Source: Jacaranda mimosifolia
Taxonomy: Eukaryota > Streptophyta > Magnoliopsida > Lamiales > Bignoniaceae
Length of the DNA: 64,000 bases
Reading direction: 5' to 3'
Assembly (NCBI GenBank): GCA_018894105.1
Contig: CM032119.1
Location: 18,741,246-18,805,245 of the forward strand
The notes under the pieces were generated by a model. That model worked only from the letters and a program-made list of their open reading frames with translations. It did no database searches and was not told the DNA's origin. Within the stretch, counting starts at the first letter, position 1. Each line of letters begins with the position of its first letter. Below are positions 23,408 to 36,099 of this stretch, piece after piece. The translations under genes and the position numbers were made by a program.

Positions 23408-26200
23408 GTTGGGAATAATTATACATAGTATAATTAATATTCACGTCAAATAATATGAAGATGAATGGATTCGTATTATCTTTTGCACAATGAAAGTTCT
23501 TTTGAATACTATCACAAATAAAACTTATCTACAAGCCTTCGAATGCATATAAACTCCAAGTTCCTTGATTCGAACAACTTCTAAACATTCCCCACTCACC
23601 TCGTGGAATAGTTACTAGAACTTCCACTAATTTAAACACCTTAAACTCTTGGAGACAAATTGGTGATACTCTAAGAATAACGAAGAGAGAAAACTGATGA
23701 ATATAGCGAGAGTACATAAAAAGTAATTATTCAAGTTGTGTATTTTAAACTCCTATTAGAGGGTCTTTTTACAGCCAAATCTTTTAAAAGTCTAATCCAA
23801 AAGGATTATTAATAAAGATATGAACAATGATTCCACCACACAAGAAATAGTTATTCATTTAGATACAGATGAGTGCTCCCTACACACGGAAGACTTTTAA
23901 TTCATCAAGAAGTGTTGTTTACCTAGATGTGACATGATTTCCCTATATAAGAAAGAATAACATGTACTCGATGCGATGCACCAAAAATAATTATACGATT
24001 GAAATAATTTATTTTATAATAATATTTATTTTACTTCATGTGATTAAAACATGAACTGTAATTATTTTTATCATTTAATGAAAGAAAATCTATTACTAAT
24101 TAAATAAAATAATATGAATATTTTAATTAAAAATATTATGTTTGAAGATAATTTATACTTAAGTAAGTTGTAGAATATCAAATTGCTCACTAAAAATTAT
24201 AAATTATACAAAAATTTATAAAATGATAAAATTTTAAAAAATAAATAAAAGAATTAAGAAAATAAAAAATAGCGTAGAATAATTTACTAAATATGCTTTT
24301 TAATTTATATATGTTTATATATATAACATAAATATTTTGATATGATAAATAAGCAAATAATTTCTTTTCTAATATAAAGCGTTTTTGTATGATTTGTTAA
24401 TAATGTGGAAGTTATAGTTATACTTTTCATGACAATTGAGAATTTTAAATGTTAAATATTTTTTATTACAGTAAATATATAATCTCTTTGAACTTTATCT
24501 ATGAAAATAGCTTACATTAGGTTATTAATTATTTGATAACTAATTTAATAAGGAGGTTGTAACATAAAAATTTTATAAGCTAAAATATCTCTTAATATTC
24601 CATATAACTCTGATAAGTAAAATTTATTTATTTATATTTATATATATAGTTATTTTATTATTTTTGAAATTATCAATTAATATATATATATATATATTTA
24701 TGTACATGAATGAAGTAATAAGTAAATTTTTAATATTCAGCTTAAAAGTAAAATATCAATCTCTCATAAGTTTCTTTTATATTTAAAATATAAAAATTAT
24801 GAATAATTAAATGGATACTTCAAAAAATTTTGATCTTGCATCATTAATCCATGTAAAAATATTTTTATGAATTATTTTAAGAAAAAATAATAAAAAATGC
24901 ACAAGATATAATTATAAAATAGTGTAATTAAATATATTGAAAAATATAAAAATTGATATCATTTGCTATTTAAGTGGTCATTTATCAAATTTTTGAAAAT
25001 TTTCAACTATGTCAACTATATATATGGCCCATATAAAAGAATTTATTTCAAACAATTAAAAATGAGTTCTTCATTATTATATTATTAAAAACCAAAATGA
25101 TTTAAATTACTAATACGAAAATAAAGTTTAGAATTTATAGTTGTTGTAGGAAGTAACTATTTATATTTGAAACAAACTCTTCAATGAAATTGTTTATTAT
25201 ATTCTATATATATAATTTCATCTAAATATATTTTACGTATCTAAAAATATTATTGTAAAAATAATTGAATTTTAAAGACTTTGATAAATTGAGGACTTGT
25301 AAATCAATTAATTTACAATTATTCATTTCTCAAACTTCTAATTCTTTAATAAAGAAGGGATGATTTGATATTTTACATAAATATTTGTTTATATTTTTCA
25401 TGAGCAACAAATAAGTTGTAAAATGTTTTAAGTAAGTCACAATATTAAGAGATGGTTATGATTCTTAAATATTTTAATTTTACTTTTGAAGTTGTCTAGA
25501 AAATAATTATTTAATTAATAAATAAAAGTAATTTATTTGATCAAATGATTGAATATTATTTATTTATTTATTAGAAATAATTGAACACTATATTACTTTA
25601 ACTAAAAATAATGTGATTGTATCTATATAAATACAAAAAAATTATTAAATATGAAAAATTGATTGTTGGTTTGAAATAACTTAGTTATCAACTACTTTTT
25701 TGGGATAAATTTTAAGCTTTTTTGGATAAAAATGTAAAATTAACTTTAAAAAAAATTAAAAAAAATCTCACTCTTTAAACAAAAAATAAGTTAATATTTA
25801 TTAGAAATATGATAATTTCATATATCCATTTAATTTTTTATAGTTAATATTATCAAAGTGAATATAAATTACTAAAAATGAAATGTATCAATTGTGTAAA
25901 AGTATTTACTTAGCAATGAAAATTTGATTTTTAGTTGTATATTCATAGTGTTTTATAAATAATTTATTTATTGAAGAGAAATAAAATGTTTTTCTTATAA
26001 AAAATATTATAAATAAGTAAAGATTCAACCAATCGAAATAAACTTATCAAAGCACATGATATTATATAGAAAAAATGAAAAAAAAATTCTTTCTTATATG
26101 CACATAATTAGAAATGGGAAAATCAAGTACTAATAAGTTTAATGAATGTTTTTATAAAAAAATATATAGTATTTTTCCATTCATTTTATAAGAAATTTTG
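23408..26200. other. Very AT-rich stretch, no gene seen
   Basis: Apart from the possible LTR at its left end, this is long AT-rich sequence with TA microsatellites (for example about 24680-24697). I find no coding region. Confidence 0.6.
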
Positions 26201-27029
26201 AATAATTTCAACAACAAAACTTATTATAAATTACCAAATCCACTTTCCATTCTCAAGTTCAGTCCCCACTTAAATTTTTAAAGAATAAGCTCCCTAGTTT
26301 GTTAAAAAGTTTTAAATCACTCCTTACCCACTTGATTTGGCAAAAATACCATTAAGCATAATATTTTTCATAAATTTTTTTTTACTTCTTCTCTATTCAC
26401 ACAACCAAACACCCTTTATCTCCATTATCAGACACTAAACCCTAGCTTCATCTTTCATTACCAGAAAAAGAAAGAAAAATTGCAGAAGGAAACCAAACTC
26501 GATGGCGGGAACAAGAAATCGACGGCCCAACCAACACCAGCACGACCACCGCATTTTCTTCTTCTTAGATTATTTTCATCATTTTTAGGTTTTTTTTCTC
26601 AATTTATTTTTGTTCTTCCCATTTTATTTTTACAGTTTATTTTCTCAGTTTATTATCAAGCATTCTCTTCAAATTGTAGTTTCCGAAAATGTCAACAAGT
26701 AGTGAAGGAGGAGTGTTTACACAAGTTTTAGGGACTTGCTGCTACAAAGACCAGCTTCATATAATGTCAATTAAGGATAGTATGACTTTAATGGACATGT
26801 ACTTTAATCTCGCAAGAAAATAGAGTGAAATAAACCTCAATCTCTTCACTTTGTAATATGTAGTTCCACATCAAAGATTGTACATGACTATGACTAATAA
26901 CGACGATGTAATGAATATTGTCTTACTGCATTTGACATTGAAGATGAAAATTATTGACATTATGATAAACTGAAAGGATGAACCCAGTAGCAGTGGAAAG
27001 AAGAGCAGTGATGTTTTAAGATAATACTT

Positions 27030-28877
27030 CTATAGTACCTAAATTGTACTGCATTTTGTAAAGTTATGTACTTGAAGTGTTCTACAATTGTACTTCATTT
27101 ATTTGAATTTGTACTGCGATACTGAATTATTGATCTTTACTATTCTACATTTATACTTCAATTTACCTAAAATTGCATTACATTATTGAAGTTTTATATT
27201 TCAAGTATTCTATTAATTGATTATCTAAAATTATACTGCATTGCCAATGTTTTATACTTGAAGTGTTCTGCAATTGTACTTCGTTTATCTAAAATTGTAC
27301 TACGACGTTGAATTATTTTTCTTTGACTATTCTACATTTATACTTCATTTTGCCTAAAATTATACTCCATTATTAAAGTTTTATACTGCAAGTGTTCTAC
27401 TAATTAATTATTCAATCAAAATTGTACTGCATTGCTAGTGTTTAATACTTAAATTGTTCTGCAATTGTACCTCGTGTATTTGAAATTGTACTACCATGTT
27501 GAATTAATGTTCTTCAAGTATTCGACATTTATACTTCATTTGACAAACATTGTATGGCATTATTGAAGTTTTATAGTTCAGGTGTTCTACTAATTGATTA
27601 TCCAAAATTGTACTACATTGCTAGTGTTTTATACTTGAAGTGTTCTGTAATTATACTTTGCTTATCTGAAATTGTACTACGATGCTGAATTATTTTTCTT
27701 CGACTATTCTACATTTATACTTCATTTTACCTAAAATTGTACTATATTACTGAAGTTTTATACTTTAAGTGTTCTACTAATTGATTATCCAAATTTGTAT
27801 TACATTGCTAGTGTTTTATACTTGAATTGTTCCGTAATTATACCTTATTTATTTAAAATTGTACTACCATGCTAAATTAATGTTCTTTAAGTATTCTACA
27901 TTTGTACTTCGTTTTACTAAAATTGTACTACATTATTGAAGTTTTATACTTCAAGTATTCTGCTAATTAATTATTCAAAATTGTACTGCATTGCTAGTGT
28001 TTTATACTTGAATTGTTCTACAATTTTACCTCGCTTATATGAAATTATACTATGATGCTGAATGATTTTTCTCCGACTATTCTACATTTACACTTCATTT
28101 TACCTAAAATTGTACTCTGTTATTGAGTTATACTGCATTGCTAGTGTTTTATACTTGAATTGTTCTACAATTGTATCTCATTAATTTGAAATTGCACTAC
28201 CATACTGAATTAATGTTCTTCACGTATTCTACATTTATACTTCATTTTACTAAAATTGTATTGCATTATTGAAGCTTTATATTTTAAAGGTTCTACTAAT
28301 TGATTATCCAAAACTGTACTGCATTGCTAGTGTTTTATACTTGAATTGTTTTGCAATTGTACCTCGTTTATTTAAAATTGTACTACCATGCTGAATTAAT
28401 GTTCTTCAAGTATTCTATATTTATACTTCATTTTATTAAAATTATACCACATTATTGAAGTTTTTTACTTCAAGTGTTCTAATAATTGATTATCCAAAAT
28501 TGTACTGCATTGCTAGTATTTTATACTTAAAGTATTCTATAATTGTACTTTATTTATCTGCAATTGTACTACGATGCTGAAATATTTTTCTTCGACTATT
28601 CTACATTTGTATTTCATTTTACCTAAAATTGTACTTTATTATTGAAGTTTTATACTTCAAGTGTTAATTGATTATCCAAAGTTGTGCTACATTGCTAGTA
28701 GGGGTGTAAATGAGATGAGACTATTTACGAACGGTTCGGGCTCGGTTCGATGAAAGCTCAAATTCGGCTCAAACTTAAACGAGCGGGGCCGAGCCGAGCT
28801 GAGCCGAGCCAAGCTCAATAGTATTTGACTCGACAGGCTCGCAAGCCTAAACGAGCTTTTTATTATATATAATTTTT

Positions 28878-28925
<48 letters not shown>

Positions 28926-30190
28926 TGGTGTTTATTATTATAAATTTTATTTCAAGCCTAAATGGGTTCGAGCTCATCCGAGCTTATACGAATCGAGCTT
29001 TATCGAAGTTAGAGCAATCTCATCCAAATTTATATGAATCGGGCCTTAACGAGCCGAGCATGAGCCCGAGCCTATTCTGACGAGCCGAGCTCGAGCTCGA
29101 GCTCGAGCTCATTAATTAGTAAACGAGCCGAGCCTGAGCCTGGCAGGCTTGGGCTTGGCTCGGCTTGGCTCGTTTACACCCCTAATTGCTAGTGTTTTAT
29201 ACTTGAAGTGTTCTGTAATTGTACTTCATTATATGAAATTATACTATAATGTTGAATTATTTTTCTTTGACTATTATAAATTTATACTTCATTTTACCTA
29301 AAATTGTACTCTATTATTAAAATTTTATACTTCAAGTGTTCTACTAATTGATTATCTAAAATTGTATTGCATTGCTAGTGTTTTATAGTTGAATTATTCT
29401 TCAATTGTACCTCATTTATTTGGAATTGTACTACCATACTGAATTAATGTTCTTCAAGTATTCTACATTTTTTACTAAAATTGTACTACATTATTGAAGT
29501 TTTATACTTCAAGTGTTCTACTAATTAATTATCCAAAATTGCACTGCATTACTAGTGTTTTATACTTAAATTGTTTTGCAATTGTACCTCGTTTATCTGA
29601 AATTATACTACGATGTTGAATTATTTTTCTTCGACTATTCTACATTTATACTTCATTTTACCTAAAATTGTACTCTATTGTTGAATAATATTGCATTGCT
29701 AGTGTTTTATACTTGAATTATTTTGCAATTATACCTCGTTAATTTGAAACTGCACTACCATACTGAATTAATGTTCTTCAAGTATTCTACATTTATACTT
29801 CATTTTACTAAAATTGTACTGCATTATTGAAGTTTTATAGTTCAGGAGTTCTATTAATTGATTATCCAAAATTGTACTGCATTGCTAGTGTTTTATAGTT
29901 GAATTGTTCTACAATTGTACCTCGTTTATTTAAAATTATACTACCATGCTGAATTAATGTTCTTCAACTATTCTACATTTATACTTCATTTTACTAAAAT
30001 TTTACTGCATTATTGAAGTTTTATACTTCAAGTGTTCTACTAATTGATTATCCAAAATTATACTGCATTGTTAGTGTTTTATACTTGAAGTATTCTATAA
30101 TTGTACTTTGTTTATCTGAAATTGTACTACGATACTGAATTATTTTTCTTCGACTATTCTACATCTATACTTCATTTCACATAAAATTGT
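27030..30190. repeat. Array of about 185-bp units inside transposase intron
   Basis: About fifteen units, recognised by ATTGCTAGTGTTTTATACTT at roughly 27240, 27432, 27616, 27805, 27990, 28137, 28324, 28510 and 28691. The series continues after a hAT insertion at 29185, 29372, 29550, 29693, 29881 and 30068. The common spacing is 181-192 bp with a few shortened units of about 145 bp. Every unit holds many (T/G)TACTT(C/G)A and TTGTACT(G/A)CA words at irregular short spacing. Inverted copies occupy 59919-61365 in element C. Confidence 0.9.
28699..29184. mobile_element. hAT MITE (486 bp) nested in the MULE B array
   Basis: Begins TAGGGGTGTAAA and ends TTTACACCCCTA, with a perfect 8-bp target duplication ATTGCTAG (28691-28698 and 29185-29192). 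The ends are rich in GAGCCGAGC / GCTCGGCT words and an AAT microsatellite lies in the middle (about 28876-28924). The target is the first part of an array unit, so the insertion is younger than the array. No transposase. Confidence 0.94.
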
Positions 30191-32319
30191 ACTTCATTGG
30201 TAAACTCCAACAGATGCAAGGGATGCATTAGAGGAGGAAATTGGTTCGTCTAATGCATCGCAAAATGAATTGGCTTTAGTTAACAACTCAATTAATGCAT
30301 GGAGGCATTGTATATGGAGAGGGTCAAACATTCAAGGATGTTGGTGAGTTCAGAATTATGTTTAAAAATTATGCAGTGGCTACTATGCGGTCATTTCAAT
30401 ACAAGAAAAATGTCAATAAAAAATTATAGCCGTTTGCAGTGATGAAAATTGCAAATGGAAAATCTATGCATCAATGTATGATGCTGATAAATTATTTGGC
30501 ATTTGAAAATGCAATCTAGAGCACAATGCAGTGAGGATAATCTTTGGATGAGGGAACATCCTAAAGTCGAAGCTGCTTGGGTTGCTAACATAGTGAAGGA
30601 TAAATTGAGATTAGAGCTATGTTATCAGCCCTCTACCATATTGAAAGATATCCATAGAGAATACGATGTGGAACTTAGATACCATAAAGCATGGATAAGT
30701 AAGGAATTAGGTATGCATGACATCCATGGAGCTGAGAAGGGATCTTATGATAAATTGAGGTGGTACTGTGATACTGTGAAGAGGACAACCCTGGAAGTAT
30801 TGTAGACTGTGAGATTGACCCAATTAGTCAAAAATTTCATCGACTATTTATATATTTCAGTGCCTAGCTTATTGGTTTTCTTAGGGGATGAAAGCCATTG
30901 ATATTCTTAGATGGCACCCATATTAAAAATAAATATAAAGGAAGCTTACTTAATGATGTTTGTAAGGATGCTAATGATGACTTCTTCACGCTAGCATATG
31001 AAGTTGTTGACTCTGAAAATGATATAAATTGGGATTGGTTCTGCTTTAAGCTAAGAAGTGTCTTAAATTCTCAAAATCTTCCTGGCTTACCAAGGTTTAC
31101 TTTCTTCTCAAATCAACATCCAGGTCTTCTTAAGTCCATCCCCATGATATTTCCTGGTAGCCACCATACATATTGCTTGAGACACTTAGTGGATTACTTC
31201 AAGAAACAAGTAAGAACTTTATCTTTACTTGTGAAACAATTATATGAAATAAACTCTAATTCATAACATATAGTATATTAGCAATCCTATTATTTTAAAT
31301 GAGGTATTAAGGAAGTACCCCCTACATAATAAGAAATATTGGGCTTCTAGTTTTATGAAAGCTATATATGTGTCTACAAGGCAGGAGCATACCCGACATA
31401 TAGATAGCATCTTGGAGTCAATGCTGCTTGCTAAAGACTTTATTATGTAGTCTGACCCACAATGTTGGGCAAATTCCTTATTCGATGGAGATCGACGGGG
31501 GGTAATAAACAATAATCAAGTAGAATGTTGAAATAATTGGGTGAAAGCAGCCCGATCTATGCCAGTTGCAGCCATGGTTGATCACATATGCAAGCAAATA
31601 ATGGTTATGATGCATGATCGATGAGAAACATCTCACAAGAAGGTTGATCAATTATATCCCAAGCAATAGAAGAAGTTAGTAATCAATTGTGTGAATTCTC
31701 GTACCTTAAAAGTTGTCATGTCTGGTGGTTGGAGCTTCGAGGTGATTGAGCATGACAAATCATATGTTGTAGATTTACAAAGTAAGGTTTGTTCATGTAG
31801 AGCATGGTAGATTGATAAAATACCTTGCAAGCATGCTTGTGCTTGTATAGAGTCAAAGTTACTTTTACCATATAACTTTACCGATTAATACTACCGAGTC
31901 GAGATGTATCAACAAGCATACTAAGCAATGATAAACCTTATTCCTACTTATGATATGCATATGTTCCATCTAGATGACGATGGTGTCATTAATGCACCTA
32001 ATTGTCGATCCCAGCCTAGTCGTGAAGGACATAGAGGATTCTCTCAGAAATTGCGAAATATGTTATTAAGTGCACACAGTGTGGCAAGATAGGGCATAAT
32101 CATCGAACTTGCAAAGAATCAGTAAACGAGCTAAATTAGCTAAACTATGCGGCAAGAGAAGAAGTTTGAAGAACTTTGGATTGTTCATTTGTAATGAAAT
32201 TTTATTGTATTTGTGGATTACTTTGGATTGCTTTATTCAACTTTATCATCGACAACTACTTTTCACTATGTATTTTCAAACATATTATGTGAACATATTA
32301 TGTTTATGATAGTCTCTTT

Positions 32320-33285
32320 GCAGATACTGATGTGTGCTTTATACTTGATTTCGGGATATATGTACTTCATTATGGCAAATATGTACTTGATCTCTAGTGA
32401 AAATGTACTAGCAATTGCATGTATAGATTGTCTAAGATATCAATGTTTAATACTTCAACAAAGGAGATTTATACTTGATTTTGGGATATATGTACTTCAT
32501 TATGACAAATATGTACTTGATTTCCACTGAAAATGTACTAGCAGTTGCATGTACAGATTTTTCGATATATCAGTACTTTAGTACTTCAACAAGGGAGATT
32601 TATACTTCATTTCGGGACATATGTGCTTCATTTTGGCAAATATGTACTTGATTTCCACTGAAAATGTACTAGTAGTTGCATGGACATATTTTTCGAGATA
32701 TAAGTGCTTTAGTACTTCAATAAGGGAGACTTATACTAGATTTCGGCACATATCTACTTGATTTCCATTGAAAATGTACTAGCAGTTGCTTGTATAGATT
32801 TTTCGAAATATCAATGCTTTAATACTTCAATAAGAGAGATTTATACTTAATTTTGGGACATACATACTTTATTATGGAAAATATGTACTTGATTTTCAAG
32901 GAAAATGTACTAGCAGTTGTATGTAGAGATTGTCCGAGATATTAGTGCTTTAGTACTTCAACAAGGGAGATTTATACTTAATTTCGGGATATATGTACTT
33001 CATTATGGCAAATATGTACTTGATCTCCAGTGAAAATGTACTAGCAGTTGCATGTACATATTTTCTGAGATATCAGTGCTTTTGTACTTCAATAAAGGGG
33101 ATATACTTGATTTCGTGACATATGTACTTCATTATATTATGGCAAATATGTGCTTGATCTCCAAAGAAAATGTACTAGTAGTTGCATGTGCAGATTTTTT
33201 GAGATATCAGTGTTTTAGTACTTCAATAAGGGAGATTTATACTTCATTGTGGCAATTATGTACTTGATTTCTTGATTTTTGTACT
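32320..33285. repeat. Array of about 120-135-bp units, MULE B middle
   Basis: Seven or so units each contain TATACTTGATTTCGGGA, ATGTACTTCATTATGGCAAA, TATGTACTTGAT, GAAAATGTACTAGCAGTTG and a TAGTACTTCAA segment. Unit sequence differs from the left array, but the TACTT core is the same. The inverse occurs at 59040-59635 in element C. It lies directly after the transposase stop codon. Confidence 0.85.
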
Positions 33286-33479
33286 AATATTGATGAACTT
33301 GAGTTTCGTTCCATGTTTTGCATTTTATTTCTTGGTAATTAACAACCAAAACTCTAAAAATGTGTGTAATATTTAGCATGGTATGATACAATAATGTTGA
33401 AGTATTTAAGTGATAACCACTAACGTTAAACAAATTAAGTTATCATTCGTAGTAGTGTAAAGTATAATTATGCATTCAA

Positions 33480-34130
33480 AGTTGTAAACACATGAGCATT
33501 TGACAATCATATCCATCCTACCACCCGTACAAATATGTACTTCACTTGGTCCAGTAGTCTAAATATTGTACTTGAACCTCACCACAATTATTATAGATTA
33601 ATTATTCAATTGCACAAAGTGTAATTTAACATAACACCATATATACTTTGTTTGTTTAATTAATATTTGTACTTGATTTCTGTCATATTGTACTGAACTT
33701 CACTGCAATTTTAATAGACCTAATTGATCATTTGCACAAAGTACACTTCAAAATAACAACATATGTACTTTGTTTGTTAGATATGTGTATTTGATTTCCC
33801 ACATATTGTACTGAACCTCACTTTAATGGAACTACAAGTTTAATCGGTCATTCGCATAAAGTATACTTCAAAATAATAACATATGTACTTTGTTTGTTCG
33901 ATATTTGTATTTGATTTCCCGCATATTGTACCGAACCTCACTACAATTATTATAGGTTAATTCTTGAATTGCACAAAGTATACTTCAACATAATCCCTTA
34001 TATTAATTCAATTACATAAATTGTACTTCAATATAATCTTATGTATACTTCGATTGTCCAACATTTGTACTTGATTTCCTGAAATTTGTCCTGAAGTTAT
34101 TGCAACTTTATTGGAAAAGTATACTTACAT
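33480..34130. repeat. Second array of about 120-bp units, MULE B middle
   Basis: Five or so units with ATATGTACTTTGTTTGTT, ATTTGTA(C/T)TTGATTTCC, ATTGTACTGAACCTCAC and AAAGTATACTTCAA segments. The inverted homologue is the array at 57600-58735. It lies between the ends of the two convergent genes. Confidence 0.82.
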
Positions 34131-34188
34131 ACAAAATAACCTTGCTACAACTTTGATACTTCAAATTAACTTCCAATGTCAATAAAAT

Positions 34189-35264
34189 TCAAAACTGAGC
34201 ATTTTCGTGACTTAAAAAGGTGTATGCCATATGTGCACGAACCGCATCCATGGAGCATTCTTCAGTATACCTCCAGAAATCCATGGTGTCTTTAGCAAAA
34301 CATTATACCCAAAGGCACACAAAGACACCATAATCCACCGACCCCTCTTGTTGTCTACTCTTTCATACTTCCATGCTTTCGTCCACACGACATTCCAATG
34401 AAAGCTTTAGGTATCGAGAATAGAATACAGCCTACAAAAATATACATTACTTGTTGACTCCCTACTTTATGAAGGAATTTTCAGGAAAGGAAGCAAACTT
34501 ATAATGGCATTAGTCACCGGTTTGTGTCGGGGGCCATTATTGAATTCATTAGCATGAAAGCACGAGTTGACGTGTTGAGGACAACCAAGAACCAGTGATA
34601 GTCCCGATTAACTGGTATCATTATGTAACGACACATGTTAACAACATCCAAGGTGAATCTCTTGCAAATCTTTACAGGTGAAAGAGTTGAGTCTAGCTGT
34701 CAACTCATGGAATTCGTCATCTCTTATATCCTGCATGTTGCGTCTCTTGAGTCGGGATAATATATTAGCCTATGAAGTATAAAACAAATGGTTAGTTTTA
34801 CTTATAACGTGAACTAAATTAAGTTAGGAAACCGCTACATACCTATGCTATCATGGACATAAACCACACATCATGGTGACACTCTTTCCTGAAAGATAGG
34901 CTGCATAATATCGACATGTAGCACTCAACTACGTCACCACAAAGGCATTCCCAAAATAACAGCTCGCAAAGGTATCTTCCTTTTAGAATGTATTTTCCTT
35001 CCTCCCAGACAATCACCCTACCAGTATAGGTTTTAATTGTTAGTTCAGATACCAATTTATTTATAAAAAAATCATAAGCAAATTTTGTTATCTCAAATTA
35101 TCTCTACGGAGAAAGTTGCTAATGACTTCTTGCTCCTTTTCTGGAATATCATCTTGACCTTTATAATCAATCCTTCCTTTAAAATGATCAAGCTTTAGAA
35201 ACTTTGGGGTGCTTGATTTATCTCCTATTTGGATCGGGCTGATGTTTTTTGTCTCTTGGAGTAC
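34189..35264 (-). pseudogene. ULP1/SENP-like protease of MULE B, C-terminal part
   Basis: Read on the minus strand from 35264: PKFLKLDHFKGRIDYKGQ, EQEVISNFLRR, then the frame 35055-34843 with IVWEEGKYILKGRYLCELL. The His motif IPVNRDYHWFLVVLN follows, then GSVDYGVFVCLW, FWRYTEECSMDAVRAHM and a stop near 34189. Each block has a counterpart in the same order in element A. Where A has the nucleophile in DCG, B has DYG (a single G-to-A change, so Cys to Tyr), which would abolish catalysis. Stops and frame changes also occur. The N-terminal half seen in A is missing; an array begins at 35265. Confidence 0.78.
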
Positions 35265-36085
35265 AAAGCATCATCACATTAGGTACAAAGCATCAAACAT
35301 TAAAGTACAAAATATCAGCACATTAGGTACAAAATATCAACTAATGAAGTACAAAAGATCAGCACATTAAGTATAAATATCAACCAATGAACTATAAGAC
35401 ATTAGCACATTTAAATACAAATATCAACCATTGAAGTACAAAAGATCAGCACATTAAGTACAAATATCAACCAATGAAGTATAATATATCAGCATATTTA
35501 AGTACAAATATCAACTAATGAAGTATAAAGCATCAACACATTAAGTACAAATATTAGCTAATGAAGTATAAGATATCAGCACATTAGGTACAAATATTTG
35601 CCAATGAAGTATAAGATATCAACACATTTAAGTACAAATATCAACCAATAAAGTATAAAATATCGCCACATTTAAATACAAATATCAATCATTGAAGTAC
35701 AAAAGATCAGTATATTTAAGTACAAATATCAACCAATGAAGTATAAGAAATTAGCACATTTAAGTACAAATATCAAACATTGAAGCACAAAAGATCAACA
35801 CATTAAGTACAAAAATTAACCAATTAAGTATAAGACATCAACACATTTAAGTACAAATATCAACCAATGAAGTATAAAATATCAACACATTTAAGTACAA
35901 ATACAACCATTCAAGTACAAAAGATCAGCACATTAAGTACAAATATCAATCAATGAAGTACAAAACACCAGCACTTTTAAGTATAAATATCAACCAATGA
36001 AGTATAAAATATCAGCACATTAAGTACAAAATATAAATCAGTGAAGTACGAAATAACAACATATTAAGTACAAATATCAACCAAT
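35265..36085. repeat. Array of about 44-bp units, MULE B right arm
   Basis: About eighteen units alternate CACATTTAAGTACAAATATCAACCA-like and ATGAAGTATAAAATATCAG-like halves. The core is again AAGTA(C/T)AAA. This would be the right subterminal region of the element. Confidence 0.88.
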
Positions 36086-36099
36086 GAAGAATGAACTTT

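Larger units (their letters stand above)
26688..32139 (+). pseudogene. MuDR-type transposase of MULE B
   Basis: Exon 1 (26688-about 27010) starts MSTSSEGGVFTQVLG and contains LYMTMTNNDDVMNIVLLH (PB1-like N-terminus). Exon 2 starts after an AG at 30212. It reads TFKDVGEFRIMFKNYAV (MuDR N-terminal domain) and then FLDGTHIKNKYKG, where the first catalytic Asp lies. FFSNQHPGLLKSIP follows, where the usual second Asp is Asn, then HTYCLRHLVDYF. A SWIM-type finger follows (CSCRAW ... IPCKHACACIE, about 31790-31855), and a CCHC knuckle (CTQCGKIGHNHRTCKES, about 32075-32118). At least seven in-frame stops and frameshifts make it inactive; most can be explained by C-to-T changes. The 3.2-kb intron between the exons is filled by a tandem array. 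Confidence 0.85.
26214..36095. mobile_element. MULE 'B', transposase plus ULP1 element; right end lost
   Basis: The left TIR (about 26214-26400) aligns with those of elements C and D: CTTATT, ACCAAA, CCACTTTCC, CAGTCCCCACTT, CTCCCTAGTTTGTTA, CACTTGATTTGGCAAAAATACC. Transposase exons run on the + strand and a ULP1 protease on the - strand. Between and around them lie four repeat arrays. No matching right TIR or 9-bp duplication was found after 36095, so the right end is deleted or unrecognisably diverged. The left tip itself also differs from GGGACAC, so the exact first base is uncertain. Confidence 0.82.

Noticed and set aside
27030..36085. CRISPR-like appearance of regular repeats
   Set aside because: Units are tandem without unique spacers, lie within a eukaryotic MULE and vary in length; no cas genes.
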